Assembly (NCBI GenBank): GCA_026786125.1
Contig: JAJAYU010000181.1
Coordinates: 1-5,819, forward strand
Direction: 5' to 3'
From: Chamaesiphon sp.
GTDB taxonomy: Bacteria; Cyanobacteriota; Cyanobacteriia; Cyanobacteriales; Chamaesiphonaceae
Length of the DNA: 5,819 nt
The notes beneath the pieces were generated by a model that searched no databases, was not told where the DNA came from, and was given only the letters and a program-made list of their open reading frames with translations. Below are positions 5,550 through 5,819 of the stretch, piece after piece (positions within the stretch are counted from its first letter, which is position 1; every line of letters starts with the position of its first letter). Both the position numbers and the translations under genes were made by a program.

Positions 5550-5648
5550 ACCCATGAAGCGGCGTTTTTATATCTCCTGGGGGAGATATAAAAACGATAA
5601 GACAGGGCACCCCTACAGATTAATTATGTAGGGGTGCCCTTCATGGGT
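5550..5648. repeat. Palindromic ~100 bp intergenic element, copy B (three-way junction)
   Basis: Three perfect inverted repeats nest together. The outer stem pairs ACCCATGAAG (5550-5559) with CTTCATGGGT (5639-5648). Inside lie a 15-bp hairpin, CGTTTTTATATCTCC (5563-5577) with its complement at 5582-5596, and a 12-bp hairpin, GGGCACCCCTAC (5605-5616) with GTAGGGGTGCCC (5628-5639). The outer stem and second hairpin compete for one base, 5639. The sequence frame CATGAAGCGGC, AAGACA, ACCCCTACA and TAATTAT is shared with the element at 324-426. It starts 27 bases beyond the psbQ stop. On the psbQ strand the GC-rich 12-bp stem is followed after ten bases by TTTTT, so it may also help end the psbQ transcript, but the spacing is wrong for a classical terminator. 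Confidence 0.8.
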
Positions 5649-5675
5649 ACCCACGGGTTATTGCAGTAACAATAC

Positions 5676-5819
5676 TTACGCCTTAGGAGCCAAATTGAAT
5701 AGAGTGGTAATATCTTTGATTGCTTCACCGTAGTTACGAATCGCGCCTGGGTAGTCATTGTTTCCAGCGGCTTCATCGATTTTATTCAAGTGTCCGAAGA
5801 TTTCTTTGCTCGTTGCTAA
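5676..5819 (-). CDS. psbQ: Photosystem II extrinsic protein PsbQ / CyanoQ, C-terminal part (partial)
   Basis: This minus-strand frame enters from the right edge and ends at TAA (5678-5676), showing the last 47 residues. The segments KEIFGHLNKIDEAA, NYGEAIKDI and LFNLAPKA line up with the end of Synechocystis CyanoQ as I remember it (KEVFGHL, then LDAAA, QEALADF and a FLNLLP end). This is the last helix pair of the four-helix bundle. Cyanobacterial PsbQ is normally about 150 residues and a thylakoid-lumen lipoprotein that stabilises the oxygen-evolving side of photosystem II, so roughly 100 residues including the lipobox lie outside the window. The stop is followed by the palindromic element. 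The family call rests on remembered similarity over a short stretch; a TPR-like fragment is the main alternative. Confidence 0.8.
   Translation of the reverse strand, partial: LATSKEIFGHLNKIDEAAGNNDYPGAIRNYGEAIKDITTLFNLAPKA

Noticed and set aside
4424..5675. psbQ and the flavoenzyme as one operon
   Set aside because: They share a strand, but 166 bases with a large palindromic element lie between them and their functions are unrelated, so a joint unit is not supported.

Overview
This window looks like ordinary chromosome from a cyanobacterium. The best evidence is the last 144 bases, which encode the C-terminus of the photosystem II extrinsic protein PsbQ (CyanoQ). A DUF1868-type 2H phosphoesterase, a small HNH protein of a type familiar from cyanobacteria, one HIP1 octamer (GCGATCGC) and degenerate heptamer arrays of the STRR kind point the same way. 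Genus cannot be read from the sequence.

Layout, left to right. (1) 1-311, plus strand: the last 102 codons of a gene that resembles the putative methyltransferase associated with DNA phosphorothioation (Dnd) clusters. (2) 312-445: a convergent gap holding a ~100 bp palindromic element, copy A. (3) 446-1231, minus: a 2H phosphoesterase with two HxT motifs, GTG start and a strong ribosome binding site. (4) 1232-1531: a gene-poor gap with heptamer arrays. Two of these form 32-bp inverted ends of a 199-bp unit whose right end covers the stop codon of the next gene. (5) 1532-2686, minus: alanine racemase (alr), all key residues present. (6) 2687-2820: a divergent promoter region. (7) 2821-3747, plus: an aldo/keto reductase with intact catalytic tetrad. 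(8) 3748-3829: a short gap with a nested inverted-repeat structure. (9) 3830-4327, plus: a 165-residue HNH protein. (10) 4328-4423: a convergent gap with another heptamer array. (11) 4424-5509, minus: a DAO/glycine-oxidase-like flavoenzyme. (12) 5510-5675: palindromic element copy B, predicted to fold as a three-way junction. (13) 5676-5819, minus: psbQ 3' end.

The genes do not form an evident pathway. They alternate in strand and most look like single-gene transcription units: alr makes D-alanine for peptidoglycan, psbQ serves photosystem II, and the rest are single-domain enzymes of uncertain substrate. I found no CRISPR array, transposase, tRNA or rRNA.

The most interesting material is intergenic. 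Copies A and B share a sequence frame (CATGAAGCGGC, then AYAAGACA, then ACCCCTACA and TAATTAT) around hairpins of nearly equal length (35 and 34 nt) but unrelated sequence. This suggests structure is kept while sequence changes. The inverted heptamer unit that supplies the end of alr is the second point of interest. I see no convincing new protein system. The possible Dnd link of the left-edge gene can only be judged from sequence outside the window.
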